This document shows positions 1 through 55,513 of a stretch of DNA of 64,000 bases, in pieces. Below the pieces are notes generated by a model, which did no database searches, had not been told where the DNA came from, and saw only the letters and a list, made by a program, of their open reading frames with translations. Numbering within the stretch: position 1 is the first letter of the stretch; each line of letters begins with the position of its first letter. This DNA comes from Pyrocephalus nanus. Taxonomy: Eukaryota > Chordata > Aves > Passeriformes > Tyrannidae. The translations under genes were made by a program, and so were the position numbers. The stretch covers positions 78,961,224 to 79,025,223 of the forward strand of contig CM076259.1 in the NCBI GenBank assembly GCA_038380795.1. The letters are read 5' to 3'.

Positions 1-249
1 CCCTGGCACAGGTGCTCTGCTAGGCAATCTTATTCCTTGGGGCAAAATGACAATTAAAGAAAAAAAAATAAAAAAAGAAGAAATTTGAAACAGAAGCCTT
101 TCCAGTAGCCTTCCTGAAAACTTTTATTACTGGAAAGCTGTAATTTTGCATGTTTCAGGAAAAAAAGAGGTAAAATGGTTTACTGATGCAGTTTTCCAGG
201 AACTGAACATCCTTCTTTATGAATACATTAAATGACTGAATAAACATGA

Positions 250-474
250 TGGCCTTAAACAGAAAGACAGGAGGTTTATATTCGATACATGGAATGAATT
301 ATTTACTGTGAGGGTGATGTGGCACTGCAACAGGATGCCCAGAGAAGCAGTGGATGCCCCATCCCTGGAAGTGTTCAGGTCCAGTTTGATGGGGCTTTGT
401 GCAACCTCGTCAAGTGAAAGGTGTCCCTGCCCATGTGCCTTCCAACCCAAACAATTCTATGATTGTATGATTAT
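250..474 (+). mobile_element. CR1 LINE fragment, 3' end
   Basis: It contains the CR1 3'-end block: a degraded frame from the ORF2 C-terminus, then ATCCCTGGAAGTGTTCAGG, GGTGTCCCTGCCCATG and the tail CCAACCCAAACAATTCTATG. The copy is 5'-truncated and diverged. Confidence 0.85.
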
Positions 475-2850
475 TCACTTCAGCCTAAGACCTTACTTTC
501 TAGAATACATTAGATAAATCCAATGTTGATAATTCCATGGGTTGCTTCCCATCCATTATTTTTCTCTTTGTTCTCAGACCTGCTAACACCCTCCCTATAT
601 TTCCACATGAGAGCCTTGCTGTGTGTTTGTTATGGGTCTATGTAACCACTCTAGCACCATGTTTCCACATGGGGTGAGGGGCAGCCATGATGCAAAAAGA
701 GTCAGACTTCTGGCTCAGCGTTCTTGGATTGTGCACCTGCCCAGGTCCCCAGGAGGCAAAAGGGCCCTAAAAGGCAGGGGAAAAATAACAATGAGAACAA
801 CAACACAACAACAATAATAATACTAATACCACCCCCCCAACCCCCTGCCACCATAACAAAAAACCACAAATAATAAACCTGTATAGATCTTTTTGTTCTG
901 GAGCCATGGACAAATTACACTTCACCTAAATGGCCTGTGGTCACAATCTAAGAAAGCACTGCTGGCCCCACTTCTTCCCAGGTCCTTCATAAGGGCTTCC
1001 CCAAGGCCGCCCATTACTGAGATAGGGGTGTTTTTCTGAATTTTTCTGCCTGGGAAAATACAGCTCTGTAATTCTACTTTGAGGGGTGAATGATTTGTGA
1101 ACTTGACTATAGCAGGACTGGGGATACAACAGAAACAAGGGCCTATGCAGGAGTCAATCAGCCAACCAAAGCTTAATCATTAGAGAGCTAGAGGCCTTAG
1201 GATACTGTATTACAATGGCAAAACCCACACCCATATACTTGCTAATGGGCTCAGCCCTTACACACTGCATTTTTGGGAATGTCTATTTGATTCAAGTTCA
1301 AGAACCAAACAACTTGTTTACTTCATGGCAGACACAGCTGTTGAGACCCTGCTGGCCCCTCATATCCGAGGCTTTGAGCAACTGGCTGGGTCAACTGGCA
1401 GGGGAAGCCTGTAGCTTTCAAACTGCAAATAGGGATCTCTTCGGTGAAGGGATGGGTGATGTAAGAGACATCTCAGCCACTCCAGGTGAGCTCCTCTCTG
1501 CTGGATGCTGTTTTGCCACAGAAGCAAAGCATTCCTGGAGGTTATCCAGCACTCGAAGAAAAATTCAGAAACACGATTTACCTGCTGGCACATGCTCAGC
1601 ATCATCCATGAACACTTGCAAAAAGGCAGATCAGTGAAAAGTGAAGCACTTGGAGGATACTTCTCAACCCCATTGTGAAAAGCAAGGGAGGAGACATATA
1701 TAAGACCAGTAAAAGACAGCAGCAAGCACCTTCAATTAGAAGGTTGTCATGTTAGAGAATTGCTGCTTAAGCTTTGAACATCTTTCACCAGTTGCTCTGT
1801 AACAGAAAAGCCTCAACAGAGAACACCACTCTCTTTTCTACTATCTCAACATAACCCAGACTTCTCAGCTGTGCTTGCATATCGCTCCTTCTCACCTGAC
1901 TAACATCTGTGCTGACAAGCTCATACAGCTTCAGCTGGATTTCTTTGTTTGAGGGAGAGCACTTTTACTGAAGAGGTTCACACCTGGAATAAAGCAGAGT
2001 GTCATGGTTCTGGTTCTAGGTTTCACTAATGTCCTTGGCTTTGAAGCAGCCTGAGATACCTGATACACCATCATCTACAAGAGGAAACATTTTTCTTTTG
2101 TGCTCCAAGGGATTCATTCTCCCTCTGACTATTAATTATGCACTCACTTGCAGGTGTTAGTAAAGATAATTTTTGTGCCAATTAAAGCTCTGACTTGGCA
2201 CAGAGATCGTACAGCTTTGCAAGTTGCTTTTCTCCTACCTGGAGAACATATGTTTCCCTCTTAATTCCACACCTCAGCTTTGGGAACAGCACTGTGATAA
2301 ACAGTGGCAAGACCTGTCTTCCTGAGCTGTTCCCTGTAATTTAAAACAGAAGCTACTGAGTCACATCTGAGACAACAGTTGCCCCTGATTACCCAGCCTT
2401 GCACTGCTGATGTGGTGAACTAATCCTTACCACCATGTGTGACAGTAATCCCAGTATGGTCCCATGTCCTTTGCAAATAGCCCCTAAGGCCGACTGGCTA
2501 CCATACCCTTGAGGTGGATACCCTGTTCATGGCTGCACCCACCCCTGGCTCCTTAAGGACCAGCCCCACATCAGGCAACTACCAGGCAGTGGTGACGGTG
2601 GAATAGCAGACTTGAGCCTTGCCTGCTCACTTCTAAAGATGAAAATAAAAATAATGTCTGCAGGGAGGCTCTGTAAAAGACTTCCTGAAAAGTTATTTTA
2701 TGCACCTTACATTCTGCCTTTGCTGCTGGCAATTGCACAGCTTTAGCAGGACTCACCGCCATTGCAGGGTTTTCCCAAGGAGACATACTCAGGGAAAAAA
2801 AACCATCCAGATCCTCCTCAGCCTCGTCTTTGTGGGCTGAGGGAAGTGAA
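475..2850. other. Intergenic stretch, no gene recognised
   Basis: It holds a short CAA/TAA-rich low-complexity tract with a C run at about 796-850. Open frames up to 140 codons (1215-1637 plus and 1360-1725 antisense to it) resemble no protein I know and lack supporting context. Confidence 0.6.
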
Positions 2851-3037
2851 GGTTGAACAGGTTGCCCAAAGAAGTTGTGGATGCCTTATCCCTGGAAGTG
2901 TTCAGTGCCAGTTTGGATGGGGCTCTGAGCAACATGGTCTAGTGGAAGGTATCCCTGCCCTTGGCCACGGGTTGGAACTAGATCACCTTTAAGGCTCCTT
3001 TCAACCTTTCAATCATTCTATTATTCTGTGATTCTAG
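2851..3037 (+). mobile_element. CR1 LINE fragment, 3' end
   Basis: It starts near GGTTGCCCAAAGAAGTTGTG and runs through CCTGGAAGTGTTCAGTGCC to a degenerate tail CATTCTATTATTCTGTGATT. About 190 bp of the CR1 3' end remain. Confidence 0.85.
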
Positions 3038-4623
3038 TGACTTCTTCTCCTTCATCTGTCTTCCGTGCCTTTGCTGCCTCAATCCTCTAACCACTGCACG
3101 AGTCTTTGCTGCGGCCTGCTTGTATTTATCAACAGGGTGATCACAGAAGTTTCCAGCAATTCCTCTACACGGGCTAACTCTCAGCTCCTCCCTCCCAGAC
3201 AAACGCTGAAAATGGAAAGAATGGAAGGTTTTTACACTGATTTGGGTTCCAGAGTACATTTCCTGCTGGTAGGTATCCCACCACACACGAAAGAAAAACA
3301 TCTCCGTCTTGCTGCCTCTCTCAGCACACAGAAGCTAAGCAATGCAGGCAGTGTTCAACCATAATGCCAGGTGCAATAGATAATCACAATAGCAAACCTG
3401 TCTTCACTGCGAGGTAGCAACGCTCACAGGCTGGGGGCCGATTCCTAGACATCACTTTGCAGTGCACTTGCAGCAACTGTGAGATGCAGATGATGCAGAT
3501 GGGCCTTGAAAATTTTAAATTAAATTCATACACAGTTCAAGTTGAATAATGCCTTGGTGAGACAGTTTACCCAGCAAGTATTTTGATACGACATAAAAAG
3601 TCTTGTGGTTTGTGTTAGATGATCATTTGAGGAGGAAGCCCAAAATAAATAGTGCAACAGTAATGTGAAGCAAAGATTTGGACATGCAGCTGAATGTGGG
3701 TGGACCACAGCTGGACAATTCATTGCACACACCTGGGTACTGCACACACGTGGGCATCTGAAATGGAAATAAATCACATTAGTCTAAAGTGTCCATTAAG
3801 TAGGGACACCATGGACTCACTGCAGCCAAAGGGAAACTTCATGCTGCTTTTAGTGGACGTTGTACACCATCCTGTGCCTTTTTCTCCCCTTTCCCTCTTA
3901 CTGTAAGAATTTTTATGAAAAGAATGACCTCAACACTCCCTGCTTTTCATGATAGAGCACAGAAAGCAAGCTGAATTTGCAAATATTTCTCAAAATGATT
4001 AACTATCCATCAACAAACATAATCTGTGAAAGCATTTCTCATCTAATCATAGCTTGTAAGTGAGCATATGGAGATGCATTTATTCAGGCCAGAAAATCCA
4101 GAAATGAAAAAGTAGGCATCATAAAAAGCAGGTGTCACGGTTCTAATTATTGAGCATAATTTCTCTTTCCAATAAATGAAATATGCATTTATTTTGTGCC
4201 ATAAGGTTTCTGGTGTTCTTAGCTAATTGTTCAACTTCAGTATCTGGATTTTGAAAATGGTCTCACTCTCGAATTTTCCTGGGAATTGAAATGCAAATAT
4301 AAGCTGCATTCCAGCTGACATGCAAATACCACAGTCATTGGAGATACAGAAAATGAAATGTTGTTGCTCATTCAATTTTCTATTACAACTTCTGTACACA
4401 TCATACCTAAGTGGGAATTCAAATGTTATTAGTTTCCCAAAAAGTCATGCTTCCACAAACAAGACAAAGTGGTTTTTCTAGAAGTACTGTAAGGTTAATG
4501 AAAGGTCCCTGTTTACACAGTGATGGTAGAAATATCTTGTCACTGCATATATAAACACTCTACCAACCAAAATAATTAAACCAATATTAAATCACTACCA
4601 CAGAGAGGTTCAAGCTACTTATC

Positions 4624-4644
4624 TTGTGTGTGTGTGTGTGTGTG
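4624..4644. repeat. (TG)n microsatellite
   Basis: About ten TG units are uninterrupted. Confidence 0.9.
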
Positions 4645-6518
4645 CAGAGGCCAATGTACAGTAACACCAGTCCTCTAGTGTTAAAAACGAGTTTACATTT
4701 GTCACAGTTCTGTGATACCTTAATAGAAGGTTCAGCTAACAGAAATTGCTGAAATGGTCTGTCTTAGGCATTTCTGACTATCCAGCTCAGGAGGAATACA
4801 GTGTTTGAATACAACCGTGGATGACTTTAATAAATTTAAACTCTGTAGTTAGATTGGCTCAGAAAACTGGTCTTACAGATTGTCCCAAAATCTTTTCCTA
4901 ATGAAAAGCACTTATTTACTTGAAAAAGATAGGCTTTGGTGAAAGCAATCTGATCCCAAGCTAACTGTGTCTAAAAGTGAAGACAGAGGCTGGTGCCCCT
5001 GGTTCTTGAGTGCACATGGAGGAGCTGTGCGTCCACACTGCATGGTGTGAGACCCTCTGCAGAAGCCCCATCACTTCCACAGCCCATATCCTGGGCCGCA
5101 TTTGGTGTTTATGTGGGACTGGTAAATAATCGACATATTCTTTCTGTTCATTGTTCAGCTCAATCATCTGGAATAAGGCAAGGAATTTATTGCACCAGCC
5201 ATAGCATTAAACTCAGAGGATGTCCCATATGCTCTGTGGTGTGTTAGGGGGGCTTGGAGGAATACTGGGGGCTACAGAGCTGCTCACACCATATTCAAGG
5301 GCTGCACAAGGTGGAGGAAACCATACTCAGTACAGTCTCATCCAAAATGAATTCTAGGGTGTGGTTCCTGGTGTAAATTACCCCAAACTGCTCAACAATA
5401 TCTTTGGGCAAAGTGTTTGGAGTGGCACATGGCAGAGCCACGGCCGCTGGGGCACCGGGTTCCAAGGATGCTCAGGGAGCAAGGTGCAAGCTGCTCCTAA
5501 GACCACTTTTAGTTAGCACCTCAGCTGCTTCCAGAGATCCTAAGAAGGGCCTCCTCTAAGCAAAGGATGTAAAAGCATATAATTAAAGGTGCGGGTATTA
5601 AAATGGCTGATGTGTAGACCTGTGGGATCACTCTTGCCATTGGAATAAAAGCATTTAATTTAGGTTATTTGGGTTTAAACACAGATCAATAGAAAAAAAA
5701 TCTTTAAACTGAAATAAGCATTTCCACAGGTATTCAAACTGATTTAGAAAAATCAATTTGCAGTAACAGGTTAAATTTAAGCTGGTGCAACTTCCTCACA
5801 TAGATAATCCCTTACAGATACACTCTGAATTGATGAATACGTATGAAGTTGAAATACATCTATAGGCAAATGTCAGATAAATATTCTTGCTGTTGCTGAT
5901 CCAATTAAGATGAAGGTTTTAATATGGGGATTTTAAAATCTGGAGTATTTTATGCAGCTCAGAAGCAGCAGCAACTGGGTGAAGAAGAGTTAAACCGGCC
6001 AAGTTCAGGACACTGTACTTTCCGGTAGAAGAGCAGCTGAATTTGACACCTTCTTAATCACAGAAGCTAAACCAATTCAGTGGATCATACCCCTGGGAAT
6101 GTCTGCAGCACAGGAGTGGATAAACTGCATACCTAACATCACTGATCTGAATGTTTTGGCAGAAACACTTAGGCAAGCCTCTCTGTGCCTGTTGGCTGCT
6201 CTTGGCTGCCCAAGCACCATGGTGACTGAGGTGTCCCTCTCCAGGCAGAGCAGCCTGAGGGGACCTGCATCTGCTCAGCTCCTGCTGGACTCTATAGAGG
6301 TTTAAGTCCCCTCCACTGTGGGTGCATTGGAAAACTCAAGTTTTGTCAGGGAGGACAGAGGCACAGGCACCTAGTTGCATTTACCAGCTTTGATAAGGAA
6401 GTGGTTGTTTCCAACAGCTGGGTGGACAAGGCCAGCAGGCACTGCAAAACTCACCACCAAGTGACTGGTTGCACTGGAGGTCTTAGCAGGCAGCTGAGGA
6501 GGAACTGGGAAAGTGTTT

Positions 6519-6534
6519 GTTTTTTTTTTTTTTT
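6519..6534. repeat. poly-T tract
   Basis: The tract is a T homopolymer of about 15 bases just 5' of a CR1 copy's 3' end. Confidence 0.8.
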
Positions 6535-6743
6535 CCTTAGTAATGTGTAGTTTTTGAAATACTTGAAGTGCTTGGGAAGAAGACCCCAGTGATGTCAGCA
6601 AACAAACATTTTCTCTGAATCAGTTTCAGCAAACAGAGTAAAATGTTCATTGTTGTGCAGTTTTCAACATAGTGATAACAACGGCAGTGTTCCTCTTTCT
6701 CCTGGTTGCCATTTTTCTGTATGACACTGTTCTTATGCCAGAT

Positions 6744-7404
6744 CAGGAAACACGGAATGGTTTGGCTTGGGAGAATCTTCAAAGGTCATCTAGTCCAAGC
6801 CCCCTGTCATAGACAGAGGCATCTTCCACTAGACCAAATGGCTGAAAGCTTCATCCAGCATAGCCTTCAACACTTCCAGGGATGGGGCATCCACAGCTTC
6901 TCTAGGCACCTGTTCCAGTGTCTTACCACACTCATAGTAAAGAATTTCTTGCTAACATCTAATTTAAACCTACTCTCTTGCAGTTTAAGGCTGCTAACCC
7001 TTGTCTTGTCACTGCAGGCCTTGGTAAAATGTTTCTCTCTGCCTTACTTACCACCCTCCCTTAGAAAGGCTGCTATAAAGACTCCCCTGAGGCTTCTCTT
7101 TTCCAGGTTGAACAACTCCAATACTCTTCGTCTGTCTTCATAGGAGAGGTGCTCCAGCCCTTTGATCATCTTTGTGACTGTCCTCTGGACTCAATTCAAC
7201 AGATCTACATCTTTCTTGTGTTGGGGACCCCAGAGCTGGACGCAGTACTCCAGATGGGGTCTTACCAGAGCAGAGCAGAGCAGGGGGGCAGAATCACCTC
7301 CCTGGTTCTGCTGGCCACACTGCTTCTGATGCAGCCCAGGATATGGCTGGCTTTCTGGGATGGAAGCTCACACTTCTGGGTCATGTCCAGTTTTTCAGAC
7401 AGAT
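6744..7404 (-). mobile_element. CR1 LINE fragment, about 660 bp
   Basis: Read on the plus strand it is the reverse complement of CR1: GGAATGGTTTGGCTTGG, then CACTTCCAGGGATGGGGCAT, CAGAGCTGGACGCAGTACTC and GATGCAGCCCAGGATATGG. It covers the 3' end and part of the ORF2 C-terminal region, with frame breaks. Confidence 0.93.
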
Positions 7405-10364
7405 GAACTTTTTCCTGGTGGACTTAAAAGAAAAAAAGGTAATCTGGGTGAATTTTTGTTCATCATAAAAATTTATGGGGAAAATCAGTTTTTGTAACCA
7501 AAGTATTGACAATTTTTAGTCAAATACAGCAAATAGGTTTTGATGACATTTATAACTAAAAAGAAGAGTCAAGATGTGAAACTCTTCCTTTCAAAACTGA
7601 GGGGCATTTGAGAAATGGACACATTAAGAAAAAAGTAAGACTTTTTTGTTTTCTTAGATTGGTCAGAACAACTGAGAAGCTTCTCTTTATGAAGAAACAG
7701 AGATTTATTTATTTTCAAGGAGCTGCTAAAATGAAAAAGCCAAAAAAAGAAACTAAAACTCAACACCCAGGTAACTAGTTATATATTTTTTTTAATTTTA
7801 TTTTTTTTTCCTTTTTTTCCTGTTTCTTTTTCACTTTTTTCTTCCTTCCTTTTAAATGTGCAGTGAACAGACTCCCCAGGCAGTATGAATTTAGACAATC
7901 TGGAGGTGAAAATACCTGATCTGTAAAACATGTAGTTCGGTGGAATAGATGCCGAGCCAAAAAAGCAAGACTCATTGCCCTTATAAACTAGCATCAGGTG
8001 CATTATACTGAAATCATAACTGTGTTGAATTCTCCATTTCTTGGGAGCACAGAATAGAGAATATGCTTAGACACTGCCCACCTTACAGGAAACTGAAGAG
8101 CAAAATCTAAAAGAAAACTAGAAAACAGGGCATGAGAGGGGATGTGACATCTGGCTTCTCTGCCAATGAGCTCAAGGACCAACTGTCTTCTTTTACCTTC
8201 GGAGGAATATGTACTCACAAACAACAGCTCCACCACAGTGACTTCCAACATGTGGAGGACCCAGTTAGAACTTGGCTGCCCAAGTCTCTAGGACACACTG
8301 ATATCTGTCTGGTGTAAATCCGTTTGTTTCCAATCCAGGCAAAAGTTTTCCTGAAACAAATGCCCACTGAGACAATGGAGGCGTGTGCCACTGGTGGCTA
8401 CTGCTTGAATTCAGAAAGAAGACGTCTAATGTCAACAGCTCTTCAGGCTGATGAACAGCGGTGTGAGTTTTTTTCTCTTGTCTACCTGTACTTAAGACAT
8501 TTCTTGCCTTTCCATTAAACTACCCTTGTCTGAAACACACCTTTGTAGGGGCTCAGGTAATTCACCCAAATTCCCAGGGCAGATCTGCAAGTCAGATCAC
8601 AGTAGGAAACCAGTAAGGGGATTGGAATAAGCACCTGAGACAGGAACCTGTGGAAGGGGGATAAAATGCCACCGCCATACACTTAGCTCACTGATGGGTT
8701 AATAACTTGGTGCTTAGAGGTTCTTCATTGAGAACAATGGGCAAGAGTTGCTAATGGAGTCCGACACCAGCACCCTTGGGATGAAGAGGAAGGTTAATTG
8801 AATTCTAGTGAAGCTCCCTTTGTGTTGCAGAGCAGTTGAACAAACCAGGGCAGCCAACTTCCCAGCATCAGCCTATGCATTACGGCAAGTTCATCTGTGG
8901 TGTGCCTTCAATAGAAGGAACGAATTTAGTCTCTGAAAGCTAGATTGAGGGAGATTGAGATAATCCTATTGGAAATTTTGACTGACAACTCAGGCCAGTG
9001 TTTGTTTTCACTTGTGAAAATATTGCAGAAGGAATAGGCATTCTTGGATGGGATATTGCTTGTTGCTGCTTCAAATGTACTGTCACAATAGCGTGAACTT
9101 TTCTACTTCACTTATTCATAGATACCATAATCTGCACAATAACAAGAGTTGTGGGCATGTTGTGAAAGCAGAGAACAAAATAGATTATTCACACGAAGTC
9201 ATTCACTTGCTTTTGGCATCTAAAACTCCTCTGGCTTTTCAGAAGCTGTGATACTGGTCTTTAAATGCAGACAATACTGAATGCAATGTTATTTTGAAGA
9301 TGTTTAAGCCTGATTGCTCCACATTAGTTAAAACAAAGATGGTATTTTCAGCTTGCCAGATAAAGGAAGACTTTATGTTTTCAGTTCTTAATTCACTTGG
9401 ATACCTTCCAGAAGCAAATGGTTTCAAGTATTAGATTCTTCATTACAAAAGTGATTGTCTGAAATCTGATCTGACTTTAGAATGATATTGAGATACATCT
9501 TTGCTGCACGTTCTCAGATTTCCCACAAGCTGTTTTTTATTTGGGCACTGACAATATACAGTCCACTTTTTTACCCACCCAAGCCATGAAGACTTTTGCA
9601 ACTTGCTTCTTACGGAACAGAGCTCTCTTAATGGATGAAAAGAAGTCTAAACACCTTCTTGTTTTCACTTGTATAGGATAACTTTGTAGGTAGTAATATT
9701 CCCCTGGCAATTTTTTGTTTACCTTTGCTTGGGATTTAGTCTTGTTTGAACTTTTCTCTCAGGCTGAGAGACTGCATTGACTCTGATTTTCTGATGCACT
9801 ATTTCCACTTCGTGTCTCTCTATTGTTTGTGCAAGCTGTCTGAACTCCAGGCATTCTTCAACTCTCTTTTCTGTTTCTTCACCTTCATGTTCAAATGTGC
9901 ATTGATTGCTCTGCTGCAGAGAGGTTATCACCTTCTTTAGTTATGTTGGGGGTATCATACTAAGGAAGTTTTTACCTTAACCTAGTCACCTGGGTGCTCT
10001 GGTATATATTATTTTCATATCTTTATAACTTCATTCCATTTCCTATATCTGCAAAAGTAAAACGGGACAACCACACACAACACCCTCACATCCAAACTCT
10101 AAAGCAAACAAAGATAAACTGGGTTAAATAAAAATAAATAATGAACAGTCTTATTTAGTCCCATCTTTTGACTGAGACCCTGTGTGGCATTACTGATGAG
10201 GTCAATTGCTGGAGTTAAATAAAAAAAAAAAAAGGCCCTCCAATTACAAGAGTTTGACAGCACCTCTAAATAATCATGTACAAACCACAGAACTAGTCAC
10301 TATGCAGCATTATCACAGACAAACCAGGCATAGCAAATGCAGTTGGAATGAAAACTAGAGGGAG
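7405..10364. other. Intergenic stretch next to NALCN 3' end
   Basis: It contains a T-rich, strongly strand-biased pyrimidine tract at about 7784-7850. No gene, RNA gene or interspersed repeat was recognised in the rest. Confidence 0.55.
7784..7850. repeat. Pyrimidine-rich low-complexity tract
   Basis: It is a run of T with scattered C (for example TTTTTTTTTCCTTTTTTTCC). A possible remnant of a poly-A tail or simple expansion. Confidence 0.7.
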
Positions 10365-10387
10365 GGATTTTGTTTAAAGCAACTCAC

Positions 10388-10393
10388 TTTTAT
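10388..10393 (-). promoter_or_regulatory. NALCN: Candidate polyadenylation signal AATAAA for NALCN
   Basis: The minus strand reads GTCAATAAAAGTGAG here. It is the first canonical hexamer after the TGA at 12408, about 2.0 kb away. Confidence 0.5.
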
Positions 10394-10538
10394 TGACAGT
10401 GTACTGTAAGGCAAGGAAAAAATGTTTGCCAGATTTTTTTAAAAAGAAGGTTTGCAGAAAGAGTGATCTTCAGTTCAATATATTATTGAACTTTCAAAGA
10501 TACTATCTTTTATAAACTCAACATTTACCTTTTTATCA

Positions 10539-10546
10539 TATATACA
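10539..10546 (-). promoter_or_regulatory. Pumilio-type motif TGTATATA in NALCN 3' UTR
   Basis: The plus strand reads tatataca, so the transcript has TGTATATA, a perfect match to the PUM1/PUM2 consensus TGTANATA. It is an 8-mer in AT-rich sequence, so a chance match is possible. Confidence 0.35.
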
Positions 10547-11771
10547 AAAGCTTAACTTAAACAAGCACAAAACAGAACATAAAATAATGGATTTGCATAT
10601 GAAGTTTTGTTGATGGTTCATAATCTAGTAAACAAGAGAATGCACACATCCTGTTACTATAGAGTTACATTTGACTAGATTTAAACTTAAATATACCTCA
10701 AGACACATAAAACGACTAGAAAATATAGATGTGTTCAGTATGACTACTTTAGAAAAAAATCTAAACAATGTTCAACCATACACTAGGAACAAAACACTGA
10801 TAGATGCCAAGAAAACTGTATATCATGGCCAAAACTAATTTTGCATTTCTGGTGAAGGCATCTGTGTGTTTTCACTGTTGTCTTCTGATTGTTTTGCATT
10901 AATATCTTGGCCAGAAAAAATTTCAGAACACTGGCTTTTGTCTTCTTTTGAAAGGATGTGTTTTTGAAGTGGTGATGTAAATAAACTGTGAGCCTCTAAC
11001 AGTATCTCACGTCAGGCCATGTTAGAGCAAACTATCATTTCCATAGGAAACAATGGTAACAGAAAGGTCCCAGCTATGCTAAAAAACCCAGTCAGGGGCC
11101 AAGCAACAAAATCTGCAAACTCTTAGTTCTTCCCTGAGGGAAGGGCACATTTTTACCCCACATTTTTTGACAGCCTTAAATTCTGAAACTGTTGCATTTT
11201 GTAGCTTTTGTTCTCCGCCTCCATATCTGTATAGCATTGGCCTTTCACTGGAAAAACTGTTATGAAAGCGATAGCTGCTTTTTCATAATGTAGCACTATT
11301 AGTGGTTCATAAAACAAATGAAGGCTAACATATCAAAATATGATGTATTGGGATAAAAGGGATAAAGGTACTTAACCGCAGTCCATGTCATGCCTTAGCT
11401 TTGCAGGGCTGTAGCATGAGTAGTAATGTGGGTAACGCTTTGACCTATATAGGCAAAACTGAATGTATTTTTAAAGACATACAATACCATTCTGTAATTA
11501 GAATCCCTAACATGCTAATTTTTATCACAGACAAGAAGAAAATTATTTTACAACTGCACAAGGAAATGGGACCCAATTAACAGGAAAATAATGACACCAT
11601 ACACATATGTAGCCAGTATATTCTGAAAATAAAGCATAAATCCATGTTTTTCGTGTGGAGGTCTTTTGCTGGATGCTTAAATGCACAGTTTTCATGTATT
11701 TTTTCTTGTTTGTTTTTCCTGTTTTCTCTATGAAAATCAAGCTCTTTGCATAATTAACCAAACCTCAAATA

Positions 11772-11779
11772 TATTTACA
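11772..11779 (-). promoter_or_regulatory. Pumilio-type motif TGTAAATA in NALCN 3' UTR
   Basis: The transcript reads TGTAAATA, the second perfect TGTANATA match in the predicted UTR. No binding data are available, and AT richness makes chance hits likely. Confidence 0.35.
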
Positions 11780-12407
11780 TATTAAAAGCCAATCCTTCAC
11801 CTTCTGATATGAAAATGAATTATCCTGTATCTTGCATATTTTAAAAAAAGGTCCAGAAAAAGCTTAGAATTGCAATTCAGAATCTGTACTTTGTAAAAAT
11901 ACTTCCCTTGAACATGAAGTCAGTGCTGACCTCTTCAGGTCATTTGTGAATAACAAAATCTTTCTAAAGTAAAGTTATTAAATAAGAACTGAGTGAAAAC
12001 ACAAGATAAAATACATTACCCCTGTTTTGTAAAGTGTTGCCACTTCAAAGTACTGTATAGGTTGAAGAAAAACACAGAGGTGTGTATATCAAAATATATT
12101 TTCATTATGATTCTACAGACCACATGAAATCTTTCAATACTCTGTCTGCTAAAGGCAATATAGTCTTTCTGGCTGTGTTAGTGCTGCTATAATATACAGG
12201 TTTCTTAAAGTACAGTTAGTACCTATAGAGGTCAATTCTAACATCTAAGTGTGTGCTATGCTTCATATGACAGAAGGAGAAGCATACGAAAAAATTTATG
12301 ACATTGGTTTTAAAGAAATCATACATCACACAGGGTCTTTAATTCTAAACATAGGAAATTAGACTGTACTTGAAGTGGTTGTTGTTGTAGTATGACTTAA
12401 ATGTTTC

Positions 12408-54270
<41,863 letters not shown>

Positions 54271-55500
54271 CTATAAAATTAAGAAAAAGAAAATATACTT
54301 TTTAATTGTCGTAAAACATAGCATGTGTATGTGACAGACCAATGAAACATTATGATGCTGAATGCATGTAAAATTAAACACATACAGTTCTCTATGATAA
54401 AGCTGTTTTTCACAGTCTGCAGCATGGGTGTTCTTGTCCAGGAAAAGGATGGCAGAAAAAAATCAAAATGGTTACATAGAGCAAATTCCTTGAGCAATAT
54501 CTAAGATCCGAGCTTTATCTTGCAGCTTTTGGCCTCTCTACCCTAATCCTTAGGTAGTTTTGTGTAGAAAGAAGCAAATAGTTTTGTTGACTACCACAAA
54601 TGTTATTTCCTTTATTACACACTTCGTCTCCAGTTGGCCAAGTCATGCCTTTTTGCTACTCATTCTCCACTTTGGATTTTGACTAGGCTGGATTGTACTC
54701 TGGAGATGCCTTGACTATACAAAAGAGCCAGCTAACAAAGCTTAGTTATATAATTTAGGTGCACAGAACTAGACAGGATGAAAGTAGGCCCCCTTTTTCC
54801 CCCCACATTTGTAGAGCAAAAAAATGTGGTGAGCAAAATGTGCTCGTGCTTGCCTCTGGTCATGGACAGTGTTTCGGGCATTTTCTTGTGAAAAAAACTT
54901 CCTGAATGTGAAATGAAAGGACTGTGATACATGAAAAAACAAGCACTTAATTCCTAAGCAAGTGATTAGCAAATATGGCAACTCAAGGAACAAATAACAA
55001 CTGAAGAATTGCAGGAATTACATCTGTGATGAACAGAAAGCCCCCGGCACCTTGTAAGACTTAAATCTGTCAACTGTTTGGAGATAGTTATCTTGAAGAA
55101 AATGATTCAGAGACATTTGGAAACTGCTAACAATGTTTGCCCTGTTTTCGATCAATCTGAAATGGAATCTTTAAGCTCATTACTTTAAATTTTCTTTACA
55201 TGTTTCTGAAACACTACCTCCAGTCATTTGACAAACAATTTTTCTAGAACTTCTCTCAAGACTCAGATTGACTCTGAGTCCCAATTAGATATCTTACTTT
55301 GAAGAGAAACAGAAGCCTAGAAAATACCTTAACTTTTTAATTGTACCAGCTGTACTCAATAAATGGCTACTGCTTTTAACACACACCTGCCAGCTACAAT
55401 CTCATTCTTACCCCTTTTCAAGCATGGCCCCTTTCACCTTTTTCGTGCTCTAACAAATCTCTGTACAGCCTGTGGGAGTAAGAACGCAGATGATTGGACA

Positions 55501-55513
55501 CCCCCCCCCCCCC
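55501..55513. repeat. poly-C tract
   Basis: A run of about 13 C follows GGACA. Such runs are error-prone in sequencing, so the length is uncertain. Confidence 0.75.

Larger units (their letters stand above)
3038..6743. other. Intergenic stretch, no gene recognised
   Basis: It holds a (TG)n microsatellite at 4624-4644 and a T run at 6519-6534. No exon-like or RNA-gene signal was recognised. Confidence 0.6.
10365..12407 (-). other. NALCN: Probable NALCN 3' UTR
   Basis: This is about 2 kb of AT-rich, repeat-free sequence after the stop codon. Reading down the minus strand from the stop, the first AATAAA I found is at 10388-10393, so cleavage would fall near 10360-10378. The length is inferred from that signal only. 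Earlier ATTAAA-type variants could give shorter forms. RNA-seq or 3'-end data would settle it. Confidence 0.5.

Noticed and set aside
1215..1637. 140-codon plus-strand open frame and an antisense frame of 121 codons
   Set aside because: Neither resembles a known protein family, neither has splice or promoter context, and both lie in intergenic DNA where frames of this size arise by chance.
4624..4644. Possible regularly spaced array (CRISPR-like) from TG/CA tracts
   Set aside because: These are simple microsatellites without spacers, in a vertebrate genome.
1..10364. Neighbouring gene such as TMTC4, which adjoins NALCN in human
   Set aside because: No exon with recognisable coding sequence or phased splice sites was found in this interval. 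The neighbour must lie further left.
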